A stretch of DNA of 64,000 bases. Origin: Pseudomonas sp. G2-4 (GTDB lineage: Bacteria; Pseudomonadota; Gammaproteobacteria; Pseudomonadales; Pseudomonadaceae). The stretch spans positions 6,430,001-6,494,000 of the forward strand of contig NZ_CP125957.1 of the NCBI RefSeq assembly GCF_030064125.1, in the 5' to 3' direction. How positions within the stretch are numbered: the first letter of the stretch is position 1; every line of letters starts with the position of its first letter. This document shows positions 9,148 through 17,579 of this stretch, piece by piece. The notes beneath the pieces are model-generated. The model saw nothing but the letters and a program-made list of their open reading frames with translations, searched no databases and was not told the DNA's origin. Position numbers and translations under genes: made by a program.

Positions 9148-11105
9148 GGCGGCTCGCCGCCTGGCTGACGGCCGGGGCGTTGCTGCTCATGGGCAGCACC
9201 GTCCAGGCCGGCCTGCAACTGCACCTCAACGGCGAAGGCTTGAGCCCGGCGCAACAGCAGGCCAGCCAGGCCCTACTCGATGAAGCCATGCGGGCCCTGC
9301 CGCCGCGCTTCATCGAGCGGCTGGACCGGCGCATCGATGTCGGCTGGACCGACCAAATGCCCGCCAACGCCTACGGCCAGGCCTCGCTGGTGTCGCAGCT
9401 GGACCTCAACAGCAATTTGCTCGACAGCCTCACCGACGGCAGCGCCGCGACGCAAAAGACCCATCGTCCCCACGGCACGGTGCGGCGAGAAATGCTCGCC
9501 ACGGTCCTGCATGAACTCACCCACATCTACGACCGCTCGCGCCTATGGCCGGACGCCGAACGGGCACTGATCCAGCGCTGTACCCGACGCAACAGCAGCG
9601 CCGGGCTGATCGGTCTTCCCGATGAATGCCGAGGGCAGAACGACCGCCGCTTCACCCTCAGCGATGATCCCCGTTTGCTGGACCTCGCCGGTTGGCCGCA
9701 ATACGTCGGCCGTCGCGGTGAACGGGAACAGCACAACCGCCAGGTTGCCCGCAGCCCGGACCTCTACGAGACGAGCAGCCCCAAGGAGTTTGTCGCGGTC
9801 AACATGGAGTACTTTCTCCTGGATCCCAGCTACGCCTGTCGACGGCCCGCTCTGTATCGCTATTATCAGGAACACTTCGGCTGGGCGCCTGCCGCCAAGG
9901 ATACCTGCGCCAAGTCATTCGCTTTTCTGAACGCTGGCAACGATTTCGCCAAGACGCCCCTGGGCAAAGTCGATCCTGAGCGGGTCTATGCCGTCGATTA
10001 TCTGTTGGCCGAAGCCAACCAGAATTGGGTCAGCCGCTGGGGCCATAGCATGCTGCGGTTGGTGATCTGCGCGCCAGGTCGCCCGCGTGGCCCGGATTGC
10101 CGATTGGATCTGGATCAACACTTGGTGCTGTCGTATCGCGCCTTCGTGGGCGATGTGCAATTGTCGAGCTGGGACGGGCTGGTGGGCAAATACCCGTCGC
10201 GCCTGTTCGTACTGCCGCTGGCCCAGGTGATTGATGAATATACCAAGACTGAACTGCGCAGCCTGGCGTCGGTGCCGCTGAACCTGTCGCGGACCGAAAT
10301 CGAGGAAACCGTCGAGCATGCCGCCGAAATGCACTGGAGCTACGACGGTAACTATTACTTCCTGTCCAATAACTGCGCGGTGGAAAGTCTGAAACTGCTG
10401 CGCAGCGGCAGCAATAACCAGCAGCTCAAGGGCCTGGACAGCATCATGCCCAACGGCTTGCTGGAAGTGCTCAAGGGGCGAGGCCTGGCCGATACTAGCG
10501 TACTCGATGATCCCAAGGAAGCCTTGCGCCTGGGCTACCGCTTCGACTCATTCCGCGATCGGTATCAGGCCATGTTCAACGTGCTGAAGAAGTACCTGCC
10601 GATCAAGCAACAGACTGTGGAGGACTGGCTGGCCCTGGACGCGGCCGAACGCCGCGTCTGGTTTGAGCAAGCTGACTTGCGCACCAGCGCGGCGTTGTTG
10701 CTTCTGGAACAGGCCAGTTATCGTCGGCAGTTGCTGCTGGCTCAAGATGAAGTCAAGCAGCGTTACCTCGGCGCCCGTGAACTGCAGAACGGGGGCATGG
10801 AAAGGGCCAACGCGACGCTGCAGCAGATCCTTGCCAACAGTGGTTTCCTGAGCCGTCCCGCCGAGTTGCTGGGCAGCAGCGGTTACGGGCTGCCGCAACC
10901 TAGCGAGTGGCAACGACTGGAATCGGAAAGCAGCTTGCGCCAGAAACAGCTTCAGACGCTGACAGGCGATTTGGATAAGGAAGTCAGGGCCTTGCTTGAG
11001 CCAAGCCGCGCGGCTGAAATTGCCGCGAGTGAGGCCAACGTCAAGGAGATCGGCGAGCATTTACGCAAACTGCACAAGGCCGGCGGAGGGCTGGAGTTGC
11101 CCTGA
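9144..11105 (+). CDS. DUF4105 exported protein with HExxH and His/Asn-Cys motifs
   Basis: 653-residue protein with a signal peptide (residues 1-22, cleavage after VQA). Two separate active-site-like regions are visible. Residues 123-127 read HELTH, a zinc-protease HExxH, with KEFVAVNMEYF at about 214-224 as a possible third-ligand helix. Residues 300-302 (GHS) and 409-411 (NNC) match the His and Asn-Cys of the DUF4105 region, which resembles permuted papain-like folds. As I recall, a DUF4105 protein of Bacteroides was shown to be a lipoprotein N-acyltransferase. Whether this protein shares that activity is inference. The C-terminal 200 residues are helical. The GTG start overlaps the last DUF2388 gene. 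Predicted periplasmic or membrane-associated. Confidence 0.8.
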   Translation: MRRLAAWLTAGALLLMGSTVQAGLQLHLNGEGLSPAQQQASQALLDEAMRALPPRFIERLDRRIDVGWTDQMPANAYGQASLVSQLDLNSNLLDSLTDGSAATQKTHRPHGTVRREMLATVLHELTHIYDRSRLWPDAERALIQRCTRRNSSAGLIGLPDECRGQNDRRFTLSDDPRLLDLAGWPQYVGRRGEREQHNRQVARSPDLYETSSPKEFVAVNMEYFLLDPSYACRRPALYRYYQEHFGWAPAAKDTCAKSFAFLNAGNDFAKTPLGKVDPERVYAVDYLLAEANQNWVSRWGHSMLRLVICAPGRPRGPDCRLDLDQHLVLSYRAFVGDVQLSSWDGLVGKYPSRLFVLPLAQVIDEYTKTELRSLASVPLNLSRTEIEETVEHAAEMHWSYDGNYYFLSNNCAVESLKLLRSGSNNQQLKGLDSIMPNGLLEVLKGRGLADTSVLDDPKEALRLGYRFDSFRDRYQAMFNVLKKYLPIKQQTVEDWLALDAAERRVWFEQADLRTSAALLLLEQASYRRQLLLAQDEVKQRYLGARELQNGGMERANATLQQILANSGFLSRPAELLGSSGYGLPQPSEWQRLESESSLRQKQLQTLTGDLDKEVRALLEPSRAAEIAASEANVKEIGEHLRKLHKAGGGLELP

Positions 11106-11111
11106 CAGGCC

Positions 11112-11125
11112 GCTCCCTCGCCACA
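11112..11125. repeat. Half REP element (type B)
   Basis: CTCCCTCGCCACA matches one arm of the GAGGGAGCTTGCTCCC-type REP found complete elsewhere in the window. The partner arm is absent. Confidence 0.5.
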
Positions 11126-11151
11126 AGAGCCGCGCTTTAAGCACACACATA

Positions 11152-11187
11152 AAAAAGGACACCCGACTTCATCGACGTGTCCTTTTT
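11152..11187. terminator. Bidirectional terminator between DUF4105 and HU genes
   Basis: 11-bp stem AAAAAGGACAC / GTGTCCTTTTT with a 14-nt loop. The A-run and T-run allow it to work in both directions, which suits two convergent genes. Confidence 0.85.
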
Positions 11188-11227
11188 GGCTATCGCTCCT
11201 CCCTCATCTGCGAGGAGCTCGCAGCAA

Positions 11228-11503
11228 TTACGGGTTAACACTGTCCTTCAAAGATTTACCCGGCTTGAAAGCCACAGTGTTGCTCGCCTTGATTTTCACA
11301 GGTTCGCCGGTTTGTGGGTTTTTGCCGGTGCGGGCGCCGCGGTGGCGCTGCAGGAAAGTGCCGAAGCCTACCAAGGTGACGCTGTCCTTGCGGTGCAGGG
11401 CGCCGGTGATTTCTTCGAGAACCGCGTTGAGCACGCGGTTGGCTTGTTCTTTGGTGAGGTCTGCTTTTTCCGCGATGGCGGCGGCGAGGTCTGGTTTACG
11501 CAT
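11228..11503 (-). CDS. hupA: HU-family nucleoid protein
   Basis: 91-residue DNA-bending protein of the HU/IHF family, bound along the nucleoid. The signature GFGTFLQRHRGARTGKNPQT, the beta-arm that inserts in the minor groove, is complete, and the length fits the family. The gene lies beside the rubredoxin reductase gene, as hupA does in P. putida, which is why I use that symbol. It is monocistronic with a terminator downstream. Confidence 0.9.
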   Translation of the reverse strand: MRKPDLAAAIAEKADLTKEQANRVLNAVLEEITGALHRKDSVTLVGFGTFLQRHRGARTGKNPQTGEPVKIKASNTVAFKPGKSLKDSVNP

Positions 11504-11694
11504 GAATGAAGCCCCTTTGACGGTTTTTTTGTTGTTATGTCCGTGCTGTTCTCTTTGGAACAGCCCCTAAGGCGCCGCAGGCTCTACTCTGCGGCAGACG
11601 GGAGTGAGGATGGCACGGGGCCGCAGGCGGCGCCAGTGTCCCAACGACCTTTGTGGCACCAAAAGTAGGGTTTTTGCGACAGAACGACCAGTAT
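11504..11694. other. Gap upstream of hupA
   Basis: 190 bp between the HU start and the end of the rubredoxin reductase gene. It must carry the HU promoter. I see no clear motif or small gene in it. Confidence 0.3.
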
Positions 11695-12843
11695 TTACGC
11701 CAGCAGGGGCGGAAGCTCTTTGTTCAGCGCCAGTTTTTCCATCACCGCGGCACCTGTCAGGGCGTAGCCCAGCAGGTTGCCTTGGGCGTCCCGACACAGA
11801 GCCTTGATGTCGGCACCCTGCCCTTCGACGCTCCACTCGCCTTCGCTACCGCGCGGTGGCGGCGACACCACCAGCGGGCACACCGGGGTTTTTACCGTAA
11901 TCGGCATGGCGCCGTAGCTGACGGCGGTCGGGTTGCCAGCCAGGGTTTGAGCCAGAGCGCGGGCGCAGCTCATCAGCGGCATGACGTATAGCAGGTTCAA
12001 GCCATCGACCTCGGCGCAGTCGCCCAGGGCGTAGATGTTGGCGTGGGAGGTTTTCAGGTGACGGTCGACCACCACGCCTCGATTGACCACCAGGCCAGCG
12101 GCGGCGGCCAGGTCAATGCGGGGGCGCAGACCGATGGCCGAGACGACCAGGTCGCAGGCAATCACCTGGCCGTCGGACAGGTGGGCTTCCAACCCGTCGG
12201 CTACCCGTTGCAGGCGGTTGAGAACGGGCCCCAGGTGGAAGCGCGCACCGAGGCTTTCCAGCCCGGCTTGCACGGCAGCAGCGGCAGCCGGGTGCAGCAG
12301 GGTCGGCATGATTTGCTCGCACGGCGCCACCAGTTGCACTTCGTAGCCGCCGAGGATCAGGTCATTGGCGAATTCGCAGCCAATCAGGCCGGCGCCAAGC
12401 AGCAGAACCCGGCGCTTGCCAGCCGCCGCCGCGCGAAAGCGTGCGTAGTCTTCCAGGTCGTTGATGGGGAAGATCAGGTCCGAGGCATCGCCCTGCACCG
12501 GCACGCGCACGGTTTCTGCGCCCCAGGCCAAGACCAGATCGCGGTAGTTCACCGCTTCTTCGCCGATCCACAGCCGTTTGTGGCCCGGGTCGATGCCGCT
12601 GATGCGAGTGTGGGTGCGCACTTCGGCCTTCAGTTGCTCGGCCATGGCCCCAGGCTCGGCCATGCTCAAGCCGTCGGCATCCTTGTTTTTGCCAAAGCCG
12701 GTGGAGAGCATGGGTTTGGAGTACGAGCGGCCGTCATCGGCGGTGATCAGCAGCAAAGGGGTTTCGCTATCGAGTTTGCGAAACTCCCGGGCCAGGTTGT
12801 AACCGGCAAGGCCAGTCCCGACGATGATGACAGGTGCGCTCAT
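11695..12843 (-). CDS. Rubredoxin-NAD(+) reductase
   Basis: 382-residue FAD enzyme that passes electrons from NADH to rubredoxin. The FAD-binding Rossmann motif is at the N-terminus ([19 protein letters not shown]), the NADH-binding motif mid-protein ([17 protein letters not shown]) and the C-terminal FAD signature [11 protein letters not shown] later. The start at 12843 is preceded by GGAGAGC. An upstream in-frame extension reaches back over the gap and into the rubredoxin stop and is not credible. It lies 41 bp after rubA on the same strand, so the pair forms an electron-transfer unit. Confidence 0.92.
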   Translation of the reverse strand: MSAPVIIVGTGLAGYNLAREFRKLDSETPLLLITADDGRSYSKPMLSTGFGKNKDADGLSMAEPGAMAEQLKAEVRTHTRISGIDPGHKRLWIGEEAVNYRDLVLAWGAETVRVPVQGDASDLIFPINDLEDYARFRAAAAGKRRVLLLGAGLIGCEFANDLILGGYEVQLVAPCEQIMPTLLHPAAAAAVQAGLESLGARFHLGPVLNRLQRVADGLEAHLSDGQVIACDLVVSAIGLRPRIDLAAAAGLVVNRGVVVDRHLKTSHANIYALGDCAEVDGLNLLYVMPLMSCARALAQTLAGNPTAVSYGAMPITVKTPVCPLVVSPPPRGSEGEWSVEGQGADIKALCRDAQGNLLGYALTGAAVMEKLALNKELPPLLA

Positions 12844-12884
12844 GCTGCTCTCCATGTGGTGCTTTCCATGCGTGTGGGAAACGA

Positions 12885-13052
12885 TCAGTTGATTTCGATC
12901 ATTTCGAAATCCATTTTGCCGACGCCGCAGTCCGGGCACAGCCAATCTGCCGGTACGTCTTCCCAGCGGGTGCCGGGGGCGATGCCATCATCCGGCCAAC
13001 CATCGGCTTCGTTGTAGATCAGGCCGCAGACGATACATTGCCACTTCTTCAT
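12885..13052 (-). CDS. rubA: Rubredoxin
   Basis: 55-residue iron protein with the two Cys-x2-Cys pairs that bind one iron: CIVCG near the N-terminus and CPDCG near the C-terminus. The start at 13052 has a GAGGAAG ribosome-binding site. It carries electrons from the downstream reductase to partners such as alkane hydroxylases or oxygen-detoxifying enzymes; none is encoded here. Only one rubredoxin gene is present, whereas related species often have two in tandem. Confidence 0.95.
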   Translation of the reverse strand: MKKWQCIVCGLIYNEADGWPDDGIAPGTRWEDVPADWLCPDCGVGKMDFEMIEIN

Positions 13053-13244
13053 TCAGGTACTTCCTCAGGTGTCAGGCATTTGCCGGTATGGGGTCGCTCA
13101 AGGCTCTTTTCCGGCTCAGGGCGTTTTGTACTGATCGGTCGCCGTAGATGCAAGCATGATCGGCAGTGCAGCAGGCCGGCGCCGTCAAAATCGGCGACCG
13201 TCATGATAAGCTCGCGACCTCATTTGTTGCCTATCAAGACCCTC
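13053..13244. promoter_or_regulatory. rubA/ubiC divergent promoter gap
   Basis: 192 bp between divergent starts, presumed to hold both promoters. No clear operator or hairpin was recognised. Confidence 0.35.
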
Positions 13245-13808
13245 GTGCCGCAGACAAATTCGATATTTCCTACACTCCAATGGCTGCCTCAGCAACTGCT
13301 CGCACCACGCCCCGATGCCTGTGTGCTCGACTGGCTGTTTGACGAAGGCTCGTTGACCCGTCGTCTGACACGCTTGTCGGACGACCACTTCAGTGTGACG
13401 CCGTTGTTCGAGGGCTGGCAGCCGTTGCGCGCTGACGAATGTGCCGCGCTGGATCTGGCCGAAGGCAGCGAGGGATGGGTACGCGAGGTGTACCTGCGCG
13501 GCCACGGCCAGCCTTGGGTGTTTGCTCGCAGTGTGGCGGCGCGTAGCGCGTTGCAGGGCGATGGATTGCAGATGGATGAGCTGGGTAGCCGTTCCCTGGG
13601 GGAGCTGCTGTTTTGCGACCAGGCGTTCCAGCGCCGGGCCATCGAGGTTTGCCATTACCCAGCGCCATGGTTGCCGGACGAGGTTCGCGCCACGCAACTA
13701 TGGGGTCGCCGTTCACGTTTCGATCGCGGCGCATTGAGCGTGCTGGTGGCGGAAATCTTCCTGCCGCGCTTGTGGACCGTCGCCCGCGCCTATTCGGAGA
13801 ATTGCTGA
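13245..13808 (+). CDS. ubiC: Chorismate-pyruvate lyase
   Basis: 187-residue enzyme that cleaves chorismate to 4-hydroxybenzoate and pyruvate, the first step of ubiquinone synthesis. The conserved stretch [14 protein letters not shown] is near the N-terminus, [19 protein letters not shown] mid-protein, and [10 protein letters not shown] near the C-terminal catalytic glutamate (AEIFLP). I chose the GTG at 13245; an ATG at 13203 would add 14 residues, and neither has a strong ribosome-binding site. The stop overlaps the ubiA start (TGATG), so ubiC and ubiA are coupled. Confidence 0.93.
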   Translation: MPQTNSIFPTLQWLPQQLLAPRPDACVLDWLFDEGSLTRRLTRLSDDHFSVTPLFEGWQPLRADECAALDLAEGSEGWVREVYLRGHGQPWVFARSVAARSALQGDGLQMDELGSRSLGELLFCDQAFQRRAIEVCHYPAPWLPDEVRATQLWGRRSRFDRGALSVLVAEIFLPRLWTVARAYSENC

Positions 13809-14698
13809 TGTACACGCAACTGCTCAAGTCCTTGAACCGCCTGAACCCGAGGGCCTGGGACTTCGTACAACTGACTCGCATGGACAAGCCCATCGGCATT
13901 TACCTGCTGCTGTGGCCGACCCTGTGGGCATTGTGGGTTGCCGGTGAAGGTTCGCCGTCTCTGGCCAACGTCGTGATTTTTGTCCTCGGCGTGGTGCTGA
14001 CCCGTGCTGGCGGTTGCGTGATCAACGATTGGGCCGACCGCAAGGTGGACGGCCACGTCAAACGCACCGAACAGCGCCCGCTGGTAAGCGGGAAGATCAG
14101 TTCGAAAGAGGCGCTGGTGTTCTTCGCCGTGCTGATGGGCGTGAGTTTCCTGCTGGTGCTGTGCACCAATGCGCCGACCATTTTGCTGTCCCTTGGCGGG
14201 CTGGCGCTGGCGCTCAGTTATCCGTTCATGAAGCGCTACACCTACTACCCGCAAGTGGTGCTGGGGGCGGCGTTTTCCTGGGGCATGCCGATGGCGTTCA
14301 CCGCCGAAACCGGTCATCTGCCGGCAGCTGCATGGCTGCTGTACATCGCCAATCTGCTGTGGACGGTCGCCTACGACACCTATTACGCGATGACCGACCG
14401 GGACGATGATTTGAGGATCGGCGTGAAGTCCACGGCGATTCTGTTTGGCGATGCCGACCGGGTGATCATCCTGACACTGCAAGGCCTGGCCCTGGCCTGC
14501 CTGCTGCTGGCCGGGTCGAAGTTCCAGTTGGGCGGCTGGTTCCACCTCGGGCTGGTGGCCGCTGCCGCGTGCTTTGCCTGGGAGTTCTGGTACACCCGCA
14601 GCAAGGACCGGATGCGTTGCTTCCAAGCGTTTTTGCACAACCATTGGGCCGGATTGGCGATTTTCGTCGGGATTGTGCTGGATTACGCGTTGCGGTGA
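13808..14698 (+). CDS. ubiA: 4-hydroxybenzoate polyprenyltransferase
   Basis: 296-residue inner-membrane enzyme that attaches the polyprenyl tail to 4-hydroxybenzoate, the step after UbiC. Both aspartate-rich motifs of the family are visible: [15 protein letters not shown] for the prenyl diphosphate and [13 protein letters not shown]. Eight or so membrane helices fill the rest. Start at 13808 overlaps the ubiC stop by 1 nt. Confidence 0.95.
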   Translation: MYTQLLKSLNRLNPRAWDFVQLTRMDKPIGIYLLLWPTLWALWVAGEGSPSLANVVIFVLGVVLTRAGGCVINDWADRKVDGHVKRTEQRPLVSGKISSKEALVFFAVLMGVSFLLVLCTNAPTILLSLGGLALALSYPFMKRYTYYPQVVLGAAFSWGMPMAFTAETGHLPAAAWLLYIANLLWTVAYDTYYAMTDRDDDLRIGVKSTAILFGDADRVIILTLQGLALACLLLAGSKFQLGGWFHLGLVAAAACFAWEFWYTRSKDRMRCFQAFLHNHWAGLAIFVGIVLDYALR

Positions 14699-14740
14699 GG
14701 CCGCTGACCCAGCACTAAGCTGGGATCAAGAACAGAACCC

Positions 14741-14834
14741 TGTGGCGAGGGAGCTTGCTCCCGCTCGGTTGCGCAGCGACCGCAAGATCTTGGGGCCGCT
14801 GCGCAGCCCAGCGGGAGCAAGCTCCCTCGCCACA
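14741..14834. repeat. REPIN, type B
   Basis: Two inverted REP arms, GCGAGGGAGCTTGCTCCCGC and its complement, flanking a spacer that itself pairs through GCGCAGC. It lies in the convergent gap between ubiA and the minus-strand gene at 14861. Confidence 0.88.
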
Positions 14835-14860
14835 AGAGCACCCGCTCGGCGCCGTGCCCG

Positions 14861-15247
14861 TCAGTCGGGCTTGGCGATCTTCCAGGCGCCGTCCATTTTG
14901 CCGTCACCGGTCACATCTCCGGCTTTTTTGTCCATGATGAAGGTGTACAACGGCTTGCCATCGTAGGCCCACTGCTTCTTGCCGTCGTCACGGGTGATCA
15001 CGGTCCATTTGCCCATGGGCTTGTCGCTTTCTTCGGCCATGAGCGGCGGCCAGTTGACCGCGCATTTGTCGTTGCACATCGACTTGCTGCCCGAGTCTTT
15101 GGCAAACGTATACAGCGTCATCTCCTTGTGGTCAGTCAGCACCCCCTTGTCTGAGACCATCGCCGGCTCAGCCGCGAATGCCCATGTCGGCAGCGCCAGG
15201 GCAGCCGTGATCGCCAGCGCCTTGATGGATTGGGTAAGGTAAGTCAT
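14861..15247 (-). CDS. Secreted COG4315-type repeat protein
   Basis: 128-residue exported protein (signal peptide ending WAFA-AEP) with two copies of the secreted repeat seen in COG4315/PF03640 proteins: LTDHKEMTLYTFAKDS with CNDKCAVNWPPL, then WAYDGKPLYTFIMDK. Both cysteines of the CNDKC motif are present. The family is periplasmic or surface-exposed, with no firm biochemical role. It is divergent from phoB and shares that promoter gap, so phosphate-dependent expression is possible but not shown. Confidence 0.82.
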   Translation of the reverse strand: MTYLTQSIKALAITAALALPTWAFAAEPAMVSDKGVLTDHKEMTLYTFAKDSGSKSMCNDKCAVNWPPLMAEESDKPMGKWTVITRDDGKKQWAYDGKPLYTFIMDKKAGDVTGDGKMDGAWKIAKPD

Positions 15248-15328
15248 GGAAACCTTCTTGTGTGGTTGTCAGGATTCGGACTAAAAAGCGTAGCCCAGGA
15301 TCCCCTTCGCTGCCGGCTCAGGAAATAA

Positions 15329-15346
15329 CTGTCACACGACTGCAAT
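15329..15346 (+). promoter_or_regulatory. Pho box upstream of phoB
   Basis: CTGTCAC-ACGA-CTGCAAT matches the PhoB-binding consensus CTGTCAT-N4-CTGTCAT in 12 of 14 positions. It lies 54 bp before the phoB start, consistent with the autoregulation known for phoBR. Confidence 0.8.
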
Positions 15347-15399
15347 AATTCCGTTATCTAATGCGGCGCAAGACAGTTAAATGACAAGAGGATTACCCC

Positions 15400-16089
15400 A
15401 TGGTTGGCAGGAGCATTCTGATCGTCGACGACGAGGCGCCCATCCGCGAGATGATTGCCGTTGCGTTGGAGATGGCCGGCTATGACTGCATGGAAGCAGA
15501 AAACTCTCAGCAGGCCCATGCCATCATCGTCGACCGCAAGCCCGACCTGATCCTGCTGGACTGGATGCTTCCCGGCACGTCAGGCATCGAGTTGGCGCGA
15601 CGCCTCAAGCGCGATGAGTTGACCGGCGATATTCCGATCATCATGCTCACCGCCAAAGGTGAAGAGGACAACAAGATTCAGGGCCTGGAAGTGGGCGCTG
15701 ACGACTACATCACCAAGCCGTTCTCCCCACGCGAGCTGGTAGCGCGCCTGAAGGCCGTGCTGCGCCGCGCCGGCCCAACCGATGGCGAAGCGCCGATCGA
15801 GGTCGGCGGCCTGCTGCTGGACCCCATCAGCCACCGCGTGACCATCGACGGCAAGCCCGCCGAGATGGGCCCGACCGAATACCGCCTGCTGCAATTTTTC
15901 ATGACCCACCAAGAGCGCGCCTACACGCGCGGCCAGCTGCTGGACCAAGTCTGGGGCGGTAACGTCTACGTGGAAGAGCGTACCGTGGATGTGCACATCC
16001 GGCGCCTACGCAAGGCCCTCGGCGAGGCCTATGAGAATCTGGTACAAACCGTGCGCGGCACCGGTTATCGTTTTTCGACCAAGGCCTGA
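15400..16089 (+). CDS. phoB: Phosphate response regulator PhoB
   Basis: 229-residue OmpR-class regulator. The receiver domain has DD at 10-11, the phosphorylated D54 (LLDWMLPG) and the lysine in [10 protein letters not shown]. The C-terminal winged-helix domain has [20 protein letters not shown] and the [10 protein letters not shown] recognition helix. Phosphorylated by PhoR when phosphate is low, it binds Pho boxes, three of which are seen in this window. It is followed by phoR after 44 nt. Confidence 0.97.
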   Translation: MVGRSILIVDDEAPIREMIAVALEMAGYDCMEAENSQQAHAIIVDRKPDLILLDWMLPGTSGIELARRLKRDELTGDIPIIMLTAKGEEDNKIQGLEVGADDYITKPFSPRELVARLKAVLRRAGPTDGEAPIEVGGLLLDPISHRVTIDGKPAEMGPTEYRLLQFFMTHQERAYTRGQLLDQVWGGNVYVEERTVDVHIRRLRKALGEAYENLVQTVRGTGYRFSTKA

Positions 16090-16133
16090 TCCGAGCCCTC
16101 ACCGCCCGACAAGCTGACAAGGACGCGCGTCAC

Positions 16134-17456
16134 GTGAATCAAAACTGGCATGGCACCCTGATTCGCCACATGTTGTTGCTGGTGACCGGCTGCCTGGTGA
16201 TCGGCCTGATCAGCGGTTACTACGGCTGGAGCCTGGCGGCTGGCCTGGGGCTTTACCTGGCCTGGACCCTCAAGCAACTGCTGCGCCTGCATGAATGGCT
16301 ACGCCTGCACCAACCCGACGAAGCCCCGCCCGACGGCTATGGATTGTGGGGTGAGGTGTTCGACAGCATTTACCACCTGCAACGGCGCGACCAGCGCGTT
16401 CGCGGACGCCTGCAAGCGGTGATCGACCGGGTCCAGGAGTCCACTGCAGCGCTGAAAGACGCCGTGATCATGCTCGACAGCGATGGCAACCTGGAATGGT
16501 GGAACCGCGCCGCCGAAACCCTGCTGGGCCTCAAGACGCCACAGGACAGCGGTCAACCGGTGACCAACCTGGTGCGCCATCCGCGCTTCAAGGAATATTT
16601 CGAGCAGGACAATTACGCCGAACCCCTGGAGATTCCTTCGCCCACCAATGATCGGCTGCGCATCCAGCTGTACATCACCCGCTATGGCAACAACGAGCAC
16701 TTGATGCTGGTGCGGGACGTAACGCGTATCCATCAGCTGGAGCAGATGCGCAAAGACTTCATCGCCAACGTTTCCCACGAACTGCGCACACCGTTGACAG
16801 TGATCTGCGGTTACCTGGAAACCCTGCTCGACAACGTCGAGGAAGTGAACCCGCGCTGGAGTCGGGCGTTGCAGCAGATGCAGCAACAAGGTGGGCGCAT
16901 GCAGACCTTGCTCAATGACTTGCTGTTGCTGGCGAAGCTGGAAGCCACCGACTACCCGTCGGACAATCAGCCGGTGCACATCGACGACCTGCTGCAAACC
17001 ATCGCTGAAGATGCACAGGAGCTGTCCGGCGCCAAGCAGCAGAGCATCACGCTTGACGCCGACCCGACCGTGCAACTCAAAGGCAGCGAAGCGGAACTGC
17101 GCAGTGCCTTCTCCAATCTGGTGTTCAACGCGGTCAAATACACTCCCGAGCAGGGCCAGATCCGCGTGCGCTGGTGGGGCGATGAGCAAGGCGCGCACCT
17201 GAGCGTGCAGGATTCCGGCATCGGCATCGACAGCAAACACCTGCCACGCCTGACCGAACGTTTCTACCGCGTCGACTCCAGCCGCAACTCCAACACCGGC
17301 GGTACAGGGTTGGGCCTGGCGATCGTGAAACACGTGTTGTTGCGTCATCGCGCACGCATGGAAATCAGCAGCGTGCCCGGCCACGGCAGCACGTTTACCT
17401 GCCATTTCGCCCCGGCGCAGGTGGTTCGCGCGCGCCTGGCCAATCGCGCCGATTGA
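16134..17456 (+). CDS. phoR: Phosphate sensor kinase PhoR
   Basis: 440-residue inner-membrane histidine kinase. Two hydrophobic stretches at about residues 8-45 anchor it; a PAS domain follows (IMLDSDGNLEWWNRAAETLL). The H-box FIANVSHELRTPL places the phosphorylated histidine at 215. N-box FSNLVFNAVKYTP and G-boxes DSGIGI and GGTGLGLAIVKH complete the ATPase domain. The start is GTG at 16134 after an AAGGA site. It phosphorylates PhoB and is held off by PhoU and the Pst transporter in high phosphate. Confidence 0.96.
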   Translation: MNQNWHGTLIRHMLLLVTGCLVIGLISGYYGWSLAAGLGLYLAWTLKQLLRLHEWLRLHQPDEAPPDGYGLWGEVFDSIYHLQRRDQRVRGRLQAVIDRVQESTAALKDAVIMLDSDGNLEWWNRAAETLLGLKTPQDSGQPVTNLVRHPRFKEYFEQDNYAEPLEIPSPTNDRLRIQLYITRYGNNEHLMLVRDVTRIHQLEQMRKDFIANVSHELRTPLTVICGYLETLLDNVEEVNPRWSRALQQMQQQGGRMQTLLNDLLLLAKLEATDYPSDNQPVHIDDLLQTIAEDAQELSGAKQQSITLDADPTVQLKGSEAELRSAFSNLVFNAVKYTPEQGQIRVRWWGDEQGAHLSVQDSGIGIDSKHLPRLTERFYRVDSSRNSNTGGTGLGLAIVKHVLLRHRARMEISSVPGHGSTFTCHFAPAQVVRARLANRAD

Positions 17457-17579
17457 TACCGACCAGCACTCGCCACTAGGCAACCGTCGAGTCAGCCGCT
17501 ACATTGGCTGACTTGTGCCTGCCTTTTCAGGCACTCATCTCTAACTTCTACGAACATACGGAACCCGCAAAACTCCATC

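Noticed and set aside
12844..12945. N-terminal extension of rubredoxin reductase
   Set aside because: It would start inside the rubredoxin gene, and a good ribosome-binding site exists just before ATG 12843.
13203..13244. Longer N-terminus for UbiC from ATG 13203
   Set aside because: Adds 14 residues outside the family alignment as I know it and has no ribosome-binding site; GTG 13245 fits better, though not proven.
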